In this document: positions 9,440-18,499 of the stretch, piece after piece
How the letters are laid out: the number at the start of each line of letters is the position of its first letter
Position numbering within the stretch: the first letter of the stretch is position 1
Source: Ornithinimicrobium tianjinense
GTDB lineage: Bacteria > Actinomycetota > Actinomycetes > Actinomycetales > Dermatophilaceae
Direction of reading: 5' to 3'
DNA: 64,000 nt
Assembly (NCBI RefSeq): GCF_014636495.1
Contig: NZ_BMEM01000001.1
Coordinates: forward strand, 1,504,471-1,568,470
Program-made: the position numbers and the translations under genes
The notes under the pieces: model-generated
What the model saw: only the letters and a program-made list of their open reading frames with translations
The model's database searches: none
What the model was told of the DNA's origin: nothing

Positions 9440-9811
9440 TCAGCCCCGACCGCGGTCGACGTCGAACTCCTCGTCGTCCAGACCGACGTAGGTCCCGTCG
9501 TCGTCGAGCTCGTCGTCGTCCTCTTCGTCATCATCAACGTCCTCGTCGTCGAGGTCGTCATCATCGTCATCGTCATCGTCCTCGTCGTCGAGGTCCTCGT
9601 CGTCGTCGTCCTCGTCGAAGATGTCCAGCGGGGTCACCTCGCCGTAGGCCTCCATGAGCGCGTCGTCGTAGTCGGTGAAGGCGGCGGCGATCCGCTCGTA
9701 GGCCTCGACGACGGCCGGGTCGTCGTCGCCACGCTTCACGGCTGCCGTCTCCAGGTGGCGCTCGAGGGCAGCGACGAGCAAGGACAGGGCGGCGCGCGGA
9801 TCTGCGGTCAT
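9440..9811 (-). CDS. Conserved small protein with poly-aspartate tail (often misnamed primosomal protein)
   Basis: 123 aa. Residues 1-65 form a helical domain (DPRAALSLLVAALERHLE, DPAVVEAYERIAAAFTDYDDAL, YGEVTPLDIF) that is conserved in actinobacteria. Residues 66-110 are almost only Asp and Glu, encoded by gac/gat/gag runs that show as a low-complexity (GTC/ATC)n tract on the plus strand at 9523-9620. Function unknown; the annotation as primosomal protein in databases has no visible basis here. ATG start 6 nt after TAACGT. Followed directly by the F420 oxidoreductase gene. Confidence 0.8.
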   Translation of the reverse strand: MTADPRAALSLLVAALERHLETAAVKRGDDDPAVVEAYERIAAAFTDYDDALMEAYGEVTPLDIFDEDDDDEDLDDEDDDDDDDDDLDDEDVDDDEEDDDELDDDGTYVGLDDEEFDVDRGRG

Positions 9812-9817
9812 GGTGCG

Positions 9818-9823
9818 ACGTTA
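9818..9823 (-). promoter_or_regulatory. Candidate -10 (TAACGT) for the acidic-protein operon
   Basis: TAACGT is 6 nt before the ATG at 9811; no Shine-Dalgarno. It would drive the acidic protein, F420 oxidoreductase and trio genes. Confidence 0.45.
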
Positions 9824-9836
9824 GCGCGAATCACCC

Positions 9837-10022
9837 TCAGGCGGTGCGCCGGACCCGGATGATCTTGCGCCGCAGCACGACCTTGCGCAGCCCGCCCCAG
9901 AACAGCCGCACGCGGACCAGCTCCCAGTCGCCGTACTCCGCGTGCTCGGTCAGGGCCTGGCGCACCGCCGAGCGCTGCGTGTCTCGCGGGAAGGTCAGCT
10001 CGCGGTACTCGTACTCGACCAT
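9837..10022 (-). CDS. DUF5703 family small protein
   Basis: 61 aa, full length for the family. It has the conserved YEYRELTFPRDTQRSAVRQ and LTEHAEYGDWEL segments and ends in a basic stretch rich in Arg and Lys. Function unknown; the basic C-terminus could contact nucleic acid or membrane. The ATG is 9 nt after TATGCT. Sits alone between the M20 peptidase and acidic-protein genes on the same strand. Confidence 0.82.
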   Translation of the reverse strand: MVEYEYRELTFPRDTQRSAVRQALTEHAEYGDWELVRVRLFWGGLRKVVLRRKIIRVRRTA

Positions 10023-10031
10023 GGTCTGCCC

Positions 10032-10037
10032 AGCATA
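10032..10037 (-). promoter_or_regulatory. Candidate -10 (TATGCT) for DUF5703 gene
   Basis: TATGCT is 9 nt before the ATG at 10022, at the long end of leaderless spacing. Confidence 0.35.
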
Positions 10038-10066
10038 GGTCGGGCGTGTCGTCGTGCCGGGGAGCC

Positions 10067-11407
10067 TCAGCAGTCCGCGACCAGCTGCCCGAGCACCCGG
10101 GTGCCGAACTGGATCGCGTCCACCGGCACGCGCTCGTCGACCCCGTGGAACATCCCCGTGAAGTCGAGGTCCTGGGGCAGACGCAGCGGAGCGAAGCCGT
10201 AGCCGGTGATCCCCAGCCGCGAGAGGTGCTTGTTGTCCGTGCCGCCGGAGAGGCAGTAGGGCAGGACGTGCGCGCCGGGGTCCTCCTTGAGCAGGGCACG
10301 CTTCATCGACTCGACCAGCTCGCCCGAGGACGGCGCCTCCAGCGCGACGTCCTTGTGCACGATCTCGACCTCGACGTGCTCACCGGCCAGCTCCCGGATC
10401 GTCTCCATGAGCTCCTCCTCGTGCCCGGGCAGGAAGCGGCAGTCCAGGGACGCGGTGGCGGTCTGCGGGATGACGTTGTGCTTGTAGCCGGAGGTGAGCA
10501 TCGAGAAGTTGGCGGTGTCGCGCAGCGTCCCCTCCACGAACCGGCGCGCCCCGCCCAGCCGCGCCAGCAGCTCGGGCGTGCTGTCCTCGTTCCACGGCAT
10601 GCCGGTGATCTCCGAGACCCCGCGGAAGAGCTCCTTGACCGAGGCGATGTGGGTGCGCGGCCACGGGTGCGCGTCGATCCGGGCGACCGCCTCCGCCAGC
10701 CGGACGATGGCGTTCTCGTCGTTCGGCACCGAGCCGTGCCCGGCGCGGCCGTGCGCGTGCAGGCGCAGCCAGGCGATGCCCTTCTCGGCGGTCTGGAGCA
10801 GGTAGGCCCGGGTGGGTGCGCCGGTGGCGGCGTCGGGGAGGGTGACGGAGAAGCCGCCGACCTCGGAGATCGCCTCGGTGCAGCCCTCGAACCACTCCGG
10901 GTGCTGGGCGACGACATGGCCGGCGCCCTTGACACCGCCCGCCTCCTCGTCGGCGAAGAACGCCCAGACGATGTCCCGCGGCGGCTTCTCGCCCGAGCGC
11001 GCCAGGTGGCGGAGGGTGGCCAGCAGCATGGCGTCCATGTCCTTCATGTCCACGGCGCCCCGGCCCCAGATGAGGCCGTCCTTCTCGACCGCCTCGAACG
11101 GGTCGACCGACCAGTCCTTGGCCTCGGCGGGGACGACGTCCAGGTGCCCGTGCAGCACCAGGCCCCCGCGCGAGCTGTCCCGTCCCTCGGTGCGGACGAC
11201 CACGCTGGCACGCCCCGGGTCGGACTCGGTCAGCTGCGGGTCGAGCCCGACCTCCTGCAGCAGCCCCATGACGTACTCCGCGGCCGCCCGCTCCCCCGGC
11301 CCGCTGCCGTCCCCGTAGTTGGAGGTGTCGATCCGGATCAGCTCCTTGCAGATCCGGACGGCCTCGTCCTCGGCGGTCGTGGTCAGGGGCGGGTCCGCGT
11401 CAGTCAT
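10067..11407 (-). CDS. M20-family zinc metallopeptidase (amidohydrolase/dipeptidase)
   Basis: 446-aa di-zinc hydrolase of the M20/ArgE/PM20D1 group that cleaves a peptide or N-acyl amino acid bond. Metal-site motifs: LVLHGHLDVVPAE (first His and Asp), WGRGAVDMKDMDAML (bridging Asp), WAFFADEEAGG (catalytic Glu pair), and a late His in YCLSGGTDNKHLSRLG. The dimerisation lid covers roughly residues 190-320. No signal peptide, so it acts in the cytoplasm. ATG start 7 nt after TACCCT. Substrate not predictable. Confidence 0.9.
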   Translation of the reverse strand: MTDADPPLTTTAEDEAVRICKELIRIDTSNYGDGSGPGERAAAEYVMGLLQEVGLDPQLTESDPGRASVVVRTEGRDSSRGGLVLHGHLDVVPAEAKDWSVDPFEAVEKDGLIWGRGAVDMKDMDAMLLATLRHLARSGEKPPRDIVWAFFADEEAGGVKGAGHVVAQHPEWFEGCTEAISEVGGFSVTLPDAATGAPTRAYLLQTAEKGIAWLRLHAHGRAGHGSVPNDENAIVRLAEAVARIDAHPWPRTHIASVKELFRGVSEITGMPWNEDSTPELLARLGGARRFVEGTLRDTANFSMLTSGYKHNVIPQTATASLDCRFLPGHEEELMETIRELAGEHVEVEIVHKDVALEAPSSGELVESMKRALLKEDPGAHVLPYCLSGGTDNKHLSRLGITGYGFAPLRLPQDLDFTGMFHGVDERVPVDAIQFGTRVLGQLVADC

Positions 11408-11414
11408 GCGTGCC

Positions 11415-11420
11415 AGGGTA
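11415..11420 (-). promoter_or_regulatory. Candidate -10 (TACCCT) for leaderless M20 peptidase gene
   Basis: TACCCT is 7 nt before the ATG. It overlaps one copy of the over-represented GGTATGCCG oligomer. Confidence 0.4.
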
Positions 11421-11475
11421 TGCCGACCCTCACCCCGCGCGTCACCGGCCCGTCACCGGTTCGGCCGGGCCCGGC

Positions 11476-11760
11476 TCAGCGGGCTTCGGCGAAGAGCTCC
11501 AGGTGGTTGCACTCGCGGCAGCGGAAGGCCCGGACGAGCAGGCGGGGGCTGCCCATGGAGGCGAAGCCGCCCAGGAAGCCGGTGTCGCGGGCGCCCTGCA
11601 CCCAGCGGACGTAGCCCTTGGCCGCCTCGCCGGTGTCCTCCAGGAAACCCTCGTCGAGCAGGCCCTCGCTCCCGCACGCCGTGCAGCGCGAGCGAGCCCG
11701 CTCCCAGCCGGACGGCCCGCCGCCGAGAGGCAGTGGACCGTCCGTCGGCCGGTCGGTCAC
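11476..11760 (-). CDS. Small zinc-ribbon protein, last gene of the cox-like operon
   Basis: 94 aa with two CxxC pairs, CTAC at about residues 26-29 and CREC at about 81-84, separated by a helical segment; a single zinc ribbon is likely. No recognised family name. The GTG start overlaps the coxG stop by 4 bases (GTGA), so it is translationally coupled to the cox cluster. This suggests a role in maturation or use of the molybdo-enzyme, but an unrelated housekeeping role cannot be excluded. Confidence 0.75.
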   Translation of the reverse strand: MTDRPTDGPLPLGGGPSGWERARSRCTACGSEGLLDEGFLEDTGEAAKGYVRWVQGARDTGFLGGFASMGSPRLLVRAFRCRECNHLELFAEAR

Positions 11761-12215
11761 GGGGTGCCGTCCCCGGCCGCGAGCTTGTTCTCCACGCAGC
11801 CGACGAACTGGCCGAGCAGCTTGTCGGAGACCGACTGCATGACACCACGGCCGAACTGGGCCGGCTTGCCGGTGATGTTCAGCTCGGTGAGAACGTCGAC
11901 CCTGGTCCCCGGCCCGTCAGGGACCAGCTGCATGGTGACCTGGGCCCCGGCGTTGCCGAGCCCGCGCAGACCCTTGCCGGTGCCGTCGATGACGGCCCGG
12001 TGGGCCTCGTCGTCACGCTCGACGAACCGGCCCGTGCCCTCGTAGGTCACCGCGATGGGCCCGAGCTTGACCTTGACGTTGCCGGCGAACGTCTCGGCAT
12101 CGGCCTCGGTCACAGTGGCCCCGGGGAAGCAGCCACCCACCGTCTTCAGGTCCGTCAGGAGCGCCCAGGTGGTGTCGGGGTCCGCGGGCACCACGAAGCT
12201 GTGCTCGAGCTGCAT
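11757..12215 (-). CDS. coxG: CoxG-like SRPBCC protein
   Basis: 152-aa START/SRPBCC-fold protein of the CO-dehydrogenase subunit G family. In Oligotropha CoxG recruits CO dehydrogenase to the membrane; here it lacks a long hydrophobic C-terminus, so membrane anchoring is not evident. It begins MQLEHSFVVPADPDTTW and has the family's GCFPGATVTE, FAGNVKVKLGPI and KGLRGLGNAGAQVTMQL blocks. A GTG two codons earlier (12221) is possible; the ATG is preferred. Follows coxM by a few bases and is coupled to the zinc-ribbon gene. Confidence 0.88.
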   Translation of the reverse strand: MQLEHSFVVPADPDTTWALLTDLKTVGGCFPGATVTEADAETFAGNVKVKLGPIAVTYEGTGRFVERDDEAHRAVIDGTGKGLRGLGNAGAQVTMQLVPDGPGTRVDVLTELNITGKPAQFGRGVMQSVSDKLLGQFVGCVENKLAAGDGTP

Positions 12216-12222
12216 ACCCACC

Positions 12223-13077
12223 TCAGGCCCCCGCCGCCGCGAGGACCGCCCGGCGCGTCAGCACGCCGGCGACGTGCCTGCGGTAGTCGGCCTGCCCGTT
12301 GAGGTCCGAGGGCGGGTCGGTGCCCTCCCCGACCTGCGCACAGATCGCCCCGATGGCCTCCTCGCTGGCGGGCTGCCCCACGAGCGCGGCCTCCACGGCC
12401 GGTGCGCGCAGCGGCGTCGAGCCCATGTTGGTCAGGCCGACCTTCGCCTCGGCGATGGTGCCGCCCTCGACCCGGACGGTGACGGCCACGCCGACGATCG
12501 CCCACTGGTGCGAGACGCGCACGAACTTCTCGTAGTGGCTGCCCCACCCGGTGTGCTTGGGGATGACCACCGCGGTGAGCAGCTCGCCCTCGCCGACCGC
12601 CGTCTCGAAGAGGTCGACGAAGAACTCCGACCCCGGGACGGTCCGCTCGCCCTCGCTGCCGCGGATCACCATCTGCGCGTCCAGGGCCAGGGCCGGCGCG
12701 CCCACGTCACCCGCCGGGTCGGCGTGCGCCAGGGCGCCGCAGACCGTGCCGCGGTGGCGGATCTGGGGGTCGGCGACCTCGGCGACAGCCTGGTGGAGCA
12801 GGGTCAGGTGCTCGCGCACCAGGTCGGAGTCCAGGACGTCCTGGTAGGTCGCTCCGGCCCCGATGCGGATCGCGTCGCCGTCGTCGGTGATCGACCGCAG
12901 CTCCTCGATCCGGGAGATGTCCACGACGACACCCGGTGCGTTGAGCCGCATCCGCAGGACGGGCAGCAGCGACTGGCCGCCGGCCATCACCTTGGCCTCG
13001 TCGCCGTGCTCGGCCAGCAGGGCGAGCGCCTCCTCGACGGTCGCCGGGGCGACGTAGTCGAACTGTGCCGGGATCAT
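12223..13077 (-). CDS. coxM: CoxM-like FAD-binding subunit, xanthine dehydrogenase family
   Basis: 284-aa medium subunit that takes electrons from the 2Fe-2S subunit and passes them on through FAD. FAD-binding motifs: AGGQSLLPVLRMR (residues about 37-49) and TVCGALAHADPAGD (about 113-126), the latter matching the usual TxGGxxAxxxPxxD pattern with Cys for the first Gly. The C-terminal CO_deh_flav_C domain follows from about residue 175. The ATG overlaps the coxL stop by 4 bases. Cytoplasmic partner of coxL and coxS. Confidence 0.92.
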   Translation of the reverse strand: MIPAQFDYVAPATVEEALALLAEHGDEAKVMAGGQSLLPVLRMRLNAPGVVVDISRIEELRSITDDGDAIRIGAGATYQDVLDSDLVREHLTLLHQAVAEVADPQIRHRGTVCGALAHADPAGDVGAPALALDAQMVIRGSEGERTVPGSEFFVDLFETAVGEGELLTAVVIPKHTGWGSHYEKFVRVSHQWAIVGVAVTVRVEGGTIAEAKVGLTNMGSTPLRAPAVEAALVGQPASEEAIGAICAQVGEGTDPPSDLNGQADYRRHVAGVLTRRAVLAAAGA

Positions 13078-15614
13078 GCCTGTCCGCCTTCCTGGCCGGC
13101 GTCCGCCGGCTGGTCCTGGTTGGGTGCTCCCTCGTCGAAGTGCGGCTGGGCGTCGGGGAGGGTGGCACCGCCGCCGGAACCGCTGTCCTGGATCGTGCGC
13201 CACACCCGCTCGGGAGTGCACGGCATGGTCACGTCGTGGATCCCCAGGGGCCGGAGCGCGTCGACGATCGCGTTGACGACCGCCGGGGTCGAGGCGATGC
13301 AGCCCGCCTCACCCACGCCCTTGGCGCCGAGGTCGTTGCTCGTGGACGGGGAGACCGTCCGGTCGGTCACGAAGCTGATCGTGTCGGCCGTGGTGGGCAG
13401 GGTGTAGTCGACGAACGACCCCGAGACCAGGGTGCCCTGCTCGTCATACACGGCCTCCTCCCAGAGCGCCTGGGCGATCCCCTGGACCAGGCCGCCGTGC
13501 ACCTGGCCCTCGACGATGAGCGGGTTGACCACGTTGCCGATGTCGTCGACCGCGACGTAGGAACGCATCCGCGACTCCCCCGTCTCGGTGTCGACCTCCA
13601 TCGCGCACAGGTGGGTGCCGTGCGGGAAGGAGAAGTTGACCGGGTCGAAGGTCGCGTCGGCGTCCAGGCTCGGCTCCATGCCGTCCGGGAGGTCGTGGGC
13701 GGCGAAGGTCTTGAGCGCCAGCTCGGTGATGCTCACGCCCTCCTGCCCCTCGCCCGCGCCCTTGACGGTGAACGTGCCGGAGCTGAACTCGAGGTCGTCC
13801 ATGTTGGCCTCGAGGACGTGGGCCGCCAGCGGCCTGGCCTTCTCGATGACCTTCTGCGCCGCCTTCACGACCGCCTGGCCACCGACGACGAGGGAGCGGG
13901 AGCCGTAGGTGTCCAGGCCCTTGTGGCTGATCTGGGTGTCGCCGTGGAGCACCTCGACGTCCTCGAAGGGCACGCCGAGCTGGTCGGCGACGATCTGGCT
14001 CCAGGCCGTCTCGTGGCCCTGGCCGTGCGCGGAGGACCCGGTGATCACCTCGACCTTGCCGCTGGGCAGCATCCGCACGGACGCGTGCTCCCAGCCACCG
14101 GCGCCGTAGGACAGCGACCCCAGCACCCGGCTGGGCGCCAGGCCGCACATCTCGGTGAAGGTGGAGACGCCCAGGCCCAGCTGGACCCGGTCGTTCGACT
14201 CCCGGCGACGGGCCTGCTCGGCCCGCAGCTCGTCATACCCGAACAGCTCCTTGGCGCGCGCGGTGGCGGCCTCGTAGTTGCCGGAGTCGTACTCGAGCCC
14301 GCACACGCTGGTGAACGGGAACTCCTCGTGCCTGATCCAGTTCTGCTCGCGCACCTCGAGCGGGTCGCGCCCGAGCTCGGCGGCGAGCTCGTCCATGAGG
14401 CGCTCGATCGCGAACGTGGCCTCGGGACGTCCGGCGCCGCGGTAGGCGTCGGTCCAGGTCTTGTTGGTGAACACGTTGGTGCACTCGAAGCGGTAGGCAG
14501 GGAACTTGTAGATCGCGTTGAACATGAACGCGCCCAGGATCGGCACGCCGGGAGTGACGAGGCCCAGGTAGGCGCCCATGTCGGCGAGCAGCTCGACCTT
14601 GAGGCCGGTCACCGTGCCGTCCTTGGTCGCCGCGAGCGTCAGCTTTTGCCACTGGTCGCGGCCGTGGTGGGCGGACAGGAGCGACTCGCTGCGGGTCTCG
14701 GTCCACTTGCAGGGCTTGCCGGTATGCCGTGCCGCCAGGAAGGTGATGACCTCCTCCGGGGTGACCTGCAGCTTGCCGCCGAAGCCGCCGCCCACGTCGG
14801 GCGCGATGACGCGCACCTTGGACTCGGGCACGTCCAGCGTCAGGGCCAGCATGAGGCGCAGGATGTGCGGGACCTGCGTGGCGGACCACATGGTGAACTG
14901 CTCGCCCGTGGGGTCGACCACCACCGAGCGCGGCTCCATGAAGGAGGGGATGAGCCGCTGCTGGCGGTACTCCCGCTCGATCAGCACGCCGTCCTCGCGG
15001 GCCTGGGCGATGGCCGCCTCGACGTCCTCGCCCGTGCCGGCCTCGGCGGAGTCGAAGACCCAGTGCGCGGACCTGTTGGTCCCCAGGTCTGGGTGGGCCA
15101 GCGTGGTGTCGGCGGCCGACTCCCGCAGGTCGAGCGCGGCCGGCAGCTCGTCGTAGTCGACGTCGACCAGCTCGGCGCCGTCCCGCGCGGCCGCGGCCGT
15201 GCGTGCGACGACCACGGCGACGACCTCGCCCGAGAAGGCGACGCGGTCGACGGCGATCGCCGGGTGCGGCGGGGCCTTCTGGTCCTCGGTGATGGGCCAG
15301 GCGCAGGGCAGCGAGCCCTGGCTGTCCTTGACGTCCTGACCGGTGAGCACCGCGACGACGCCCGGCGAGGACGTCGCCGCGGTGGTGTCCATCCCGGTGA
15401 TGGTCGCGTGGGCGTAGGGGCTGCGGACCGTCGCGACGTGCAGCATGCCGGGCAGCTGCAGGTTGTCGGTCCAGCGCGTGCGCCCGGTGATCAGCCGCTG
15501 GTCCTCCTTGCGGCGTCGGGCCTTCCCGACCTCCGGTCCGCTGCTCTCGTCCGTGCGGTCGACGTCGGCGCGCTCCTCGACGACCTCGGCCACGCCCTCG
15601 GTGCTGATGCTCAT
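13074..15614 (-). CDS. coxL: Form II CoxL-like molybdopterin hydroxylase large subunit
   Basis: 846-aa molybdenum-cofactor subunit of the xanthine oxidase family. The active-site loop at residues 390-396 reads AYRGAGR, the form II signature; true aerobic CO dehydrogenases (form I) have AYxCSFR with the copper-binding Cys, which is absent. GGGFGG at 275-280 and a late GVGEAG with the catalytic Glu are present. The gene order S-L-M is that of form II clusters. Hence CO is probably not the substrate; a purine, aldehyde or N-heterocycle is more likely. A 30-residue acidic N-terminal leader and a Gly/Asp/Gln tail are extra. Overlaps coxS and coxM by 4 bases each. Confidence 0.93.
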   Translation of the reverse strand: MSISTEGVAEVVEERADVDRTDESSGPEVGKARRRKEDQRLITGRTRWTDNLQLPGMLHVATVRSPYAHATITGMDTTAATSSPGVVAVLTGQDVKDSQGSLPCAWPITEDQKAPPHPAIAVDRVAFSGEVVAVVVARTAAAARDGAELVDVDYDELPAALDLRESAADTTLAHPDLGTNRSAHWVFDSAEAGTGEDVEAAIAQAREDGVLIEREYRQQRLIPSFMEPRSVVVDPTGEQFTMWSATQVPHILRLMLALTLDVPESKVRVIAPDVGGGFGGKLQVTPEEVITFLAARHTGKPCKWTETRSESLLSAHHGRDQWQKLTLAATKDGTVTGLKVELLADMGAYLGLVTPGVPILGAFMFNAIYKFPAYRFECTNVFTNKTWTDAYRGAGRPEATFAIERLMDELAAELGRDPLEVREQNWIRHEEFPFTSVCGLEYDSGNYEAATARAKELFGYDELRAEQARRRESNDRVQLGLGVSTFTEMCGLAPSRVLGSLSYGAGGWEHASVRMLPSGKVEVITGSSAHGQGHETAWSQIVADQLGVPFEDVEVLHGDTQISHKGLDTYGSRSLVVGGQAVVKAAQKVIEKARPLAAHVLEANMDDLEFSSGTFTVKGAGEGQEGVSITELALKTFAAHDLPDGMEPSLDADATFDPVNFSFPHGTHLCAMEVDTETGESRMRSYVAVDDIGNVVNPLIVEGQVHGGLVQGIAQALWEEAVYDEQGTLVSGSFVDYTLPTTADTISFVTDRTVSPSTSNDLGAKGVGEAGCIASTPAVVNAIVDALRPLGIHDVTMPCTPERVWRTIQDSGSGGGATLPDAQPHFDEGAPNQDQPADAGQEGGQA

Positions 15615-16090
15615 GCGTGCTCACCCGCCCTCGCGCCCGCGGCCTGCAGGACGGCCTTGACGATGTTGTGGTAGCCCGTGCAGCGGCACAGGTTGCCCTC
15701 CATGCCGAGCCGCACGTCCTCCTCGGTGGGGTCGGGGTTCTCGGCGAGCAGGTCGGTGGCCTGCATGATCATGCCCGGGGTGCAGTAGCCGCACTGCAGG
15801 GCGTGGCAGTCCCGGAAGGCTTCCTGGACGGGCGTGAGAGCGCCGTCGGCGCCGGCGAGGCCCTCGATGGTGGTGACCTCGTGGCCGTCCGCCTGCACGG
15901 CGAGGACGTTGCAGGACTTCACGCTGCGCCCGTCCAGGTGCACGGTGCACGCTCCGCAGTTGCTCGTGTCGCACCCGACGACGGTGCCGGTCTTGCCCAG
16001 CTGCTCGCGCAGGTAGTGCACCAGGAGGGTGCGGGGCTCCACCTCGTCCTCGTAGGTCACGCCGTCGACCTTCACGCTGATCTTGCTCAT
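15611..16090 (-). CDS. coxS: CoxS-like 2Fe-2S subunit
   Basis: 159-aa small subunit with two [2Fe-2S] clusters. The plant-ferredoxin-type cluster uses Cys40, Cys45, Cys48 and Cys60 ([13 protein letters not shown]). The second, four-helix cluster uses Cys100, Cys103, Cys135 and Cys137 (CGYCTPGM and CRCTGY). First gene of the catalytic part of the operon; ATG start with a GGAGG ribosome site about 8 nt upstream. A 14-bp palindrome lies 21-34 bp before the start. Electrons flow from CoxL through this subunit to CoxM. Confidence 0.94.
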   Translation of the reverse strand: MSKISVKVDGVTYEDEVEPRTLLVHYLREQLGKTGTVVGCDTSNCGACTVHLDGRSVKSCNVLAVQADGHEVTTIEGLAGADGALTPVQEAFRDCHALQCGYCTPGMIMQATDLLAENPDPTEEDVRLGMEGNLCRCTGYHNIVKAVLQAAGARAGEHA

Positions 16091-16110
16091 GCAGGGGTCC
16101 TCCGTTCGGA

Positions 16111-16124
16111 GTGATGGACATCAC
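16111..16124. promoter_or_regulatory. Palindrome GTGATGGACATCAC, candidate operator of the coxS operon
   Basis: Perfect 6-bp arms GTGATG/CATCAC around GA, placed 21 bp upstream of the coxS start in the 107-bp gap to xdhC. Position and symmetry fit a dimeric repressor or activator site. No regulator gene is adjacent, so the binding protein is unknown. Confidence 0.4.
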
Positions 16125-16197
16125 TGTCACCGACATCCAACCCTGTGTCGTCGAGCCTGGCAAGGGGTCGCCGGACCCCTCCGACCTGGCGCCGTCC

Positions 16198-17331
16198 TCA
16201 GCCGTGTCGGTGGATCGCGCCCTCGGTCCGGCTCAGCGGCTCGCCCTGACCGCCCCAGCGGTCGGCGACGATCTCCGCGGCGATGCTCACCGCGGTCTCC
16301 TCGGGGGTCCGGGCGCCCAGGTCGAGACCGATCGGGCTGCGCAGCCGGGCCAGCTGCTGCTCCGTCAGCCCCTCCTCGCGCAGGCGCTGCAGACGGTCAT
16401 CGTGGGTCCGTCGCGAGCCCATCGCGCCGACGTAGGCGAGCTCGGGTGCTCCCTCCCCCAGCAGCGAGACGAGCAGCGGCACGTCGAACTTCGGGTCGTG
16501 GGTCAGCACGCAGGCGACGGTCCGTCGGTCCAGGGCCCCTGCCTCCACCTGCTGGGCGACGTAGCGGTGCGGCCAGGTCACGACCACCTCGTCCGCGTCC
16601 GGGAAACGGCTGCGGGTGGCGAAGACGGGCCGGGCGTCGCACACCGTCACGTGATAACCGAGGAAGGAGCCGACGCGGGCCACCGCGGCCGCGAAGTCGA
16701 TCGCCCCGAAGACGAGCATGCGGGGCCGTGGGGCATAGGAGGAGACGAAGACGCGCAGGCCCTCGCCGCGACGCTCGCCGTGGGGGCCGTACTCCAGGGT
16801 CGCGGTCGTGCCGTGGTCGAGCATGCCCCGGGCGTCGTCGAGCACCGCAGCGTCGATGCGCTCGCTGCCCAGGGACCCCGTCGTCGGCTGCCCCTCGGGA
16901 CGCACCACCAGGTGCCGCCCGAGGTATGCCGCGTCCGGGTGCGCGACGACCGTCGCCACGGCGACGGGCCGGCCCGCGTCGATGTCCTCGGCCACCTCCC
17001 CGAGCTCGGGGAAGTCCGCGGGCGACACGCGCTCGACGAAGACGTCGAGGATGCCGCCGCAGGTCAGGCCCACGGCGTGGGCGTCGTCGTCGGACACGCC
17101 ATACCGTTGCAGCACGGGCGAGCCGGACCCGACGACCTCCTGCCCCAGCTCGTAGACGGCACCCTCCACGCAGCCGCCGGACACCGAGCCGACGGCCTCA
17201 CCTTCCGGGCCCACCAGCATCGAGGCCCCCGGCTGGCGCGGGGCGGACCTCCAGGTGCCGACGACCGTACCGAGCGCGACGGCCTCGCCCGCCCTCCACC
17301 AGTCCACGAGCTGACCCAGCACGTCACGCAT
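16198..17331 (-). CDS. XdhC/CoxI-family molybdenum-cofactor maturation factor
   Basis: 377-aa protein of the XdhC/CoxF/CoxI family that binds sulfurated Mo cofactor and loads it into xanthine-oxidase-type enzymes. N-terminal XdhC domain: [19 protein letters not shown] and [13 protein letters not shown]. Further on: [13 protein letters not shown] with a conserved Cys. The C-terminal Rossmann domain starts near residue 205 ([15 protein letters not shown]) and contains [13 protein letters not shown] and [10 protein letters not shown]. Between the VWA gene and the coxS palindrome region, on the same strand. Confidence 0.92.
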   Translation of the reverse strand: MRDVLGQLVDWWRAGEAVALGTVVGTWRSAPRQPGASMLVGPEGEAVGSVSGGCVEGAVYELGQEVVGSGSPVLQRYGVSDDDAHAVGLTCGGILDVFVERVSPADFPELGEVAEDIDAGRPVAVATVVAHPDAAYLGRHLVVRPEGQPTTGSLGSERIDAAVLDDARGMLDHGTTATLEYGPHGERRGEGLRVFVSSYAPRPRMLVFGAIDFAAAVARVGSFLGYHVTVCDARPVFATRSRFPDADEVVVTWPHRYVAQQVEAGALDRRTVACVLTHDPKFDVPLLVSLLGEGAPELAYVGAMGSRRTHDDRLQRLREEGLTEQQLARLRSPIGLDLGARTPEETAVSIAAEIVADRWGGQGEPLSRTEGAIHRHG

Positions 17332-17355
17332 GGCGCCAGCATCGCACGGGCCGTC

Positions 17356-18489
17356 TCAGGCGCGGGCCACGACGTCCAGGAGCTCCTCGAAGGTCGCCAG
17401 GGAGTGACCGGCCAGGAAGTCGTCGACGTGGGGCAGGCAGGCGACGATCCCGGCCTGGACCGGCAGGTAGCCGGCCTTTCCGCGGTGCGGGTTCACCCAC
17501 ACCACCCGGTGCGCGACCCGGTGCAGCCGCCGGACCTGCTCCCCCAGCAGCTCGGGACGGTCCCGCTCCCAGCCGTCGCTGAGGATGACGACGACGGCGC
17601 CCCGCGCCATACCGCGCCGGCCCCACCGGCGCAGGAAGACCTCCAGGGACTCCCCCAACCGGGTCCCGCCGGACCAGTCGGGCACCACCTCGCCCGCGGC
17701 GAGGAGGGCGCGGTCCGCGTCCCGCTCGCGGAGCGCGCGGGTGACGCGCGTGAGCCGCGTGCCGACCGTGAAGGCCTCCGTCGTGGCCGGGGCTGCCTGC
17801 ACCATCCGGTGCGCGAGGCGCAGGAGCGCGTCGGCGTAGGCGCTCATGGACCCGCTCACGTCCACGAGGAGGACCACCCGACGGGGGCGGTCGTCCCTGC
17901 GGCGCAGCCGGATCCGCGTCGGCTCGCCGAGGTTGCGCAGCAGCTCCCGCACGGTGGCCCGCCCGTCGACGACACCGCGGTGGCTCGGGGCATGGCGGCG
18001 CGCCGAGCGGAGCGGGGACCGCGGTCGCAGGGTGGCGAACTGGCGTCTCAGGAGCACGCGGTCGGCAGGCGAGAGGCCGGCGACGTCCCGGTGGCGCAGC
18101 ACCTCGACCGCGGAGGCGGCCGCCCGCACGCCCAACCGGTCCTCACTCTCGCCACCCTCCCCGCCGCCGTCCTGCTCGAGGGGAGCCTGGACGGTCGTCG
18201 GCCGTGGCACGTCCTGCGACGACACCGCGTGCATCGGACGGCCTCCGAACCAGCCCGCGAAGACGCGGTCGAAGGGTTCGACGTCGTCCGGCGAGGCGGT
18301 CAGGCTCGCCCGCCCCGCCCAGTAGACGTCGGCGCGGCGCCCGACCCCCAGCCGCGCGCAGGCGGTGAGGAAGGTGCGCTCGCGGTCGGACGTGACCGGC
18401 AGCCCCGCCGAGCGGCAGGCGCGCGCGAACCCGGCCAGGGTCTGAGCTGCGGACCACCCGGGCGGGGGGTCGGGGGGCGCCTGGCTCAC
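17356..18489 (-). CDS. coxE: CoxE-like VWA-domain protein
   Basis: 377 aa. The C-terminal von Willebrand A domain starts near residue 200 and has the MIDAS motif DVSGSMSAY plus a GGTRLGESL loop. In Oligotropha CoxE works with the AAA+ ATPase CoxD to assemble the Cu/Mo site of CO dehydrogenase; in a form II system without the copper-binding Cys its job must differ, perhaps general Mo-site insertion. GTG start, 10 bases after the coxD stop, with the GGTATGCCG oligomer at the junction. Confidence 0.9.
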   Translation of the reverse strand: MSQAPPDPPPGWSAAQTLAGFARACRSAGLPVTSDRERTFLTACARLGVGRRADVYWAGRASLTASPDDVEPFDRVFAGWFGGRPMHAVSSQDVPRPTTVQAPLEQDGGGEGGESEDRLGVRAAASAVEVLRHRDVAGLSPADRVLLRRQFATLRPRSPLRSARRHAPSHRGVVDGRATVRELLRNLGEPTRIRLRRRDDRPRRVVLLVDVSGSMSAYADALLRLAHRMVQAAPATTEAFTVGTRLTRVTRALRERDADRALLAAGEVVPDWSGGTRLGESLEVFLRRWGRRGMARGAVVVILSDGWERDRPELLGEQVRRLHRVAHRVVWVNPHRGKAGYLPVQAGIVACLPHVDDFLAGHSLATFEELLDVVARA

Positions 18490-18499
18490 GGCATACCCC

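Noticed and set aside
13065-15674. An 869-residue plus-strand open frame over coxL
   Set aside because: Mirror frame of the 846-aa CoxL gene; long shadows are expected at this GC content.
13074-16090. True aerobic CO dehydrogenase
   Set aside because: The active-site loop lacks the copper-binding Cys and the gene order is that of form II clusters.
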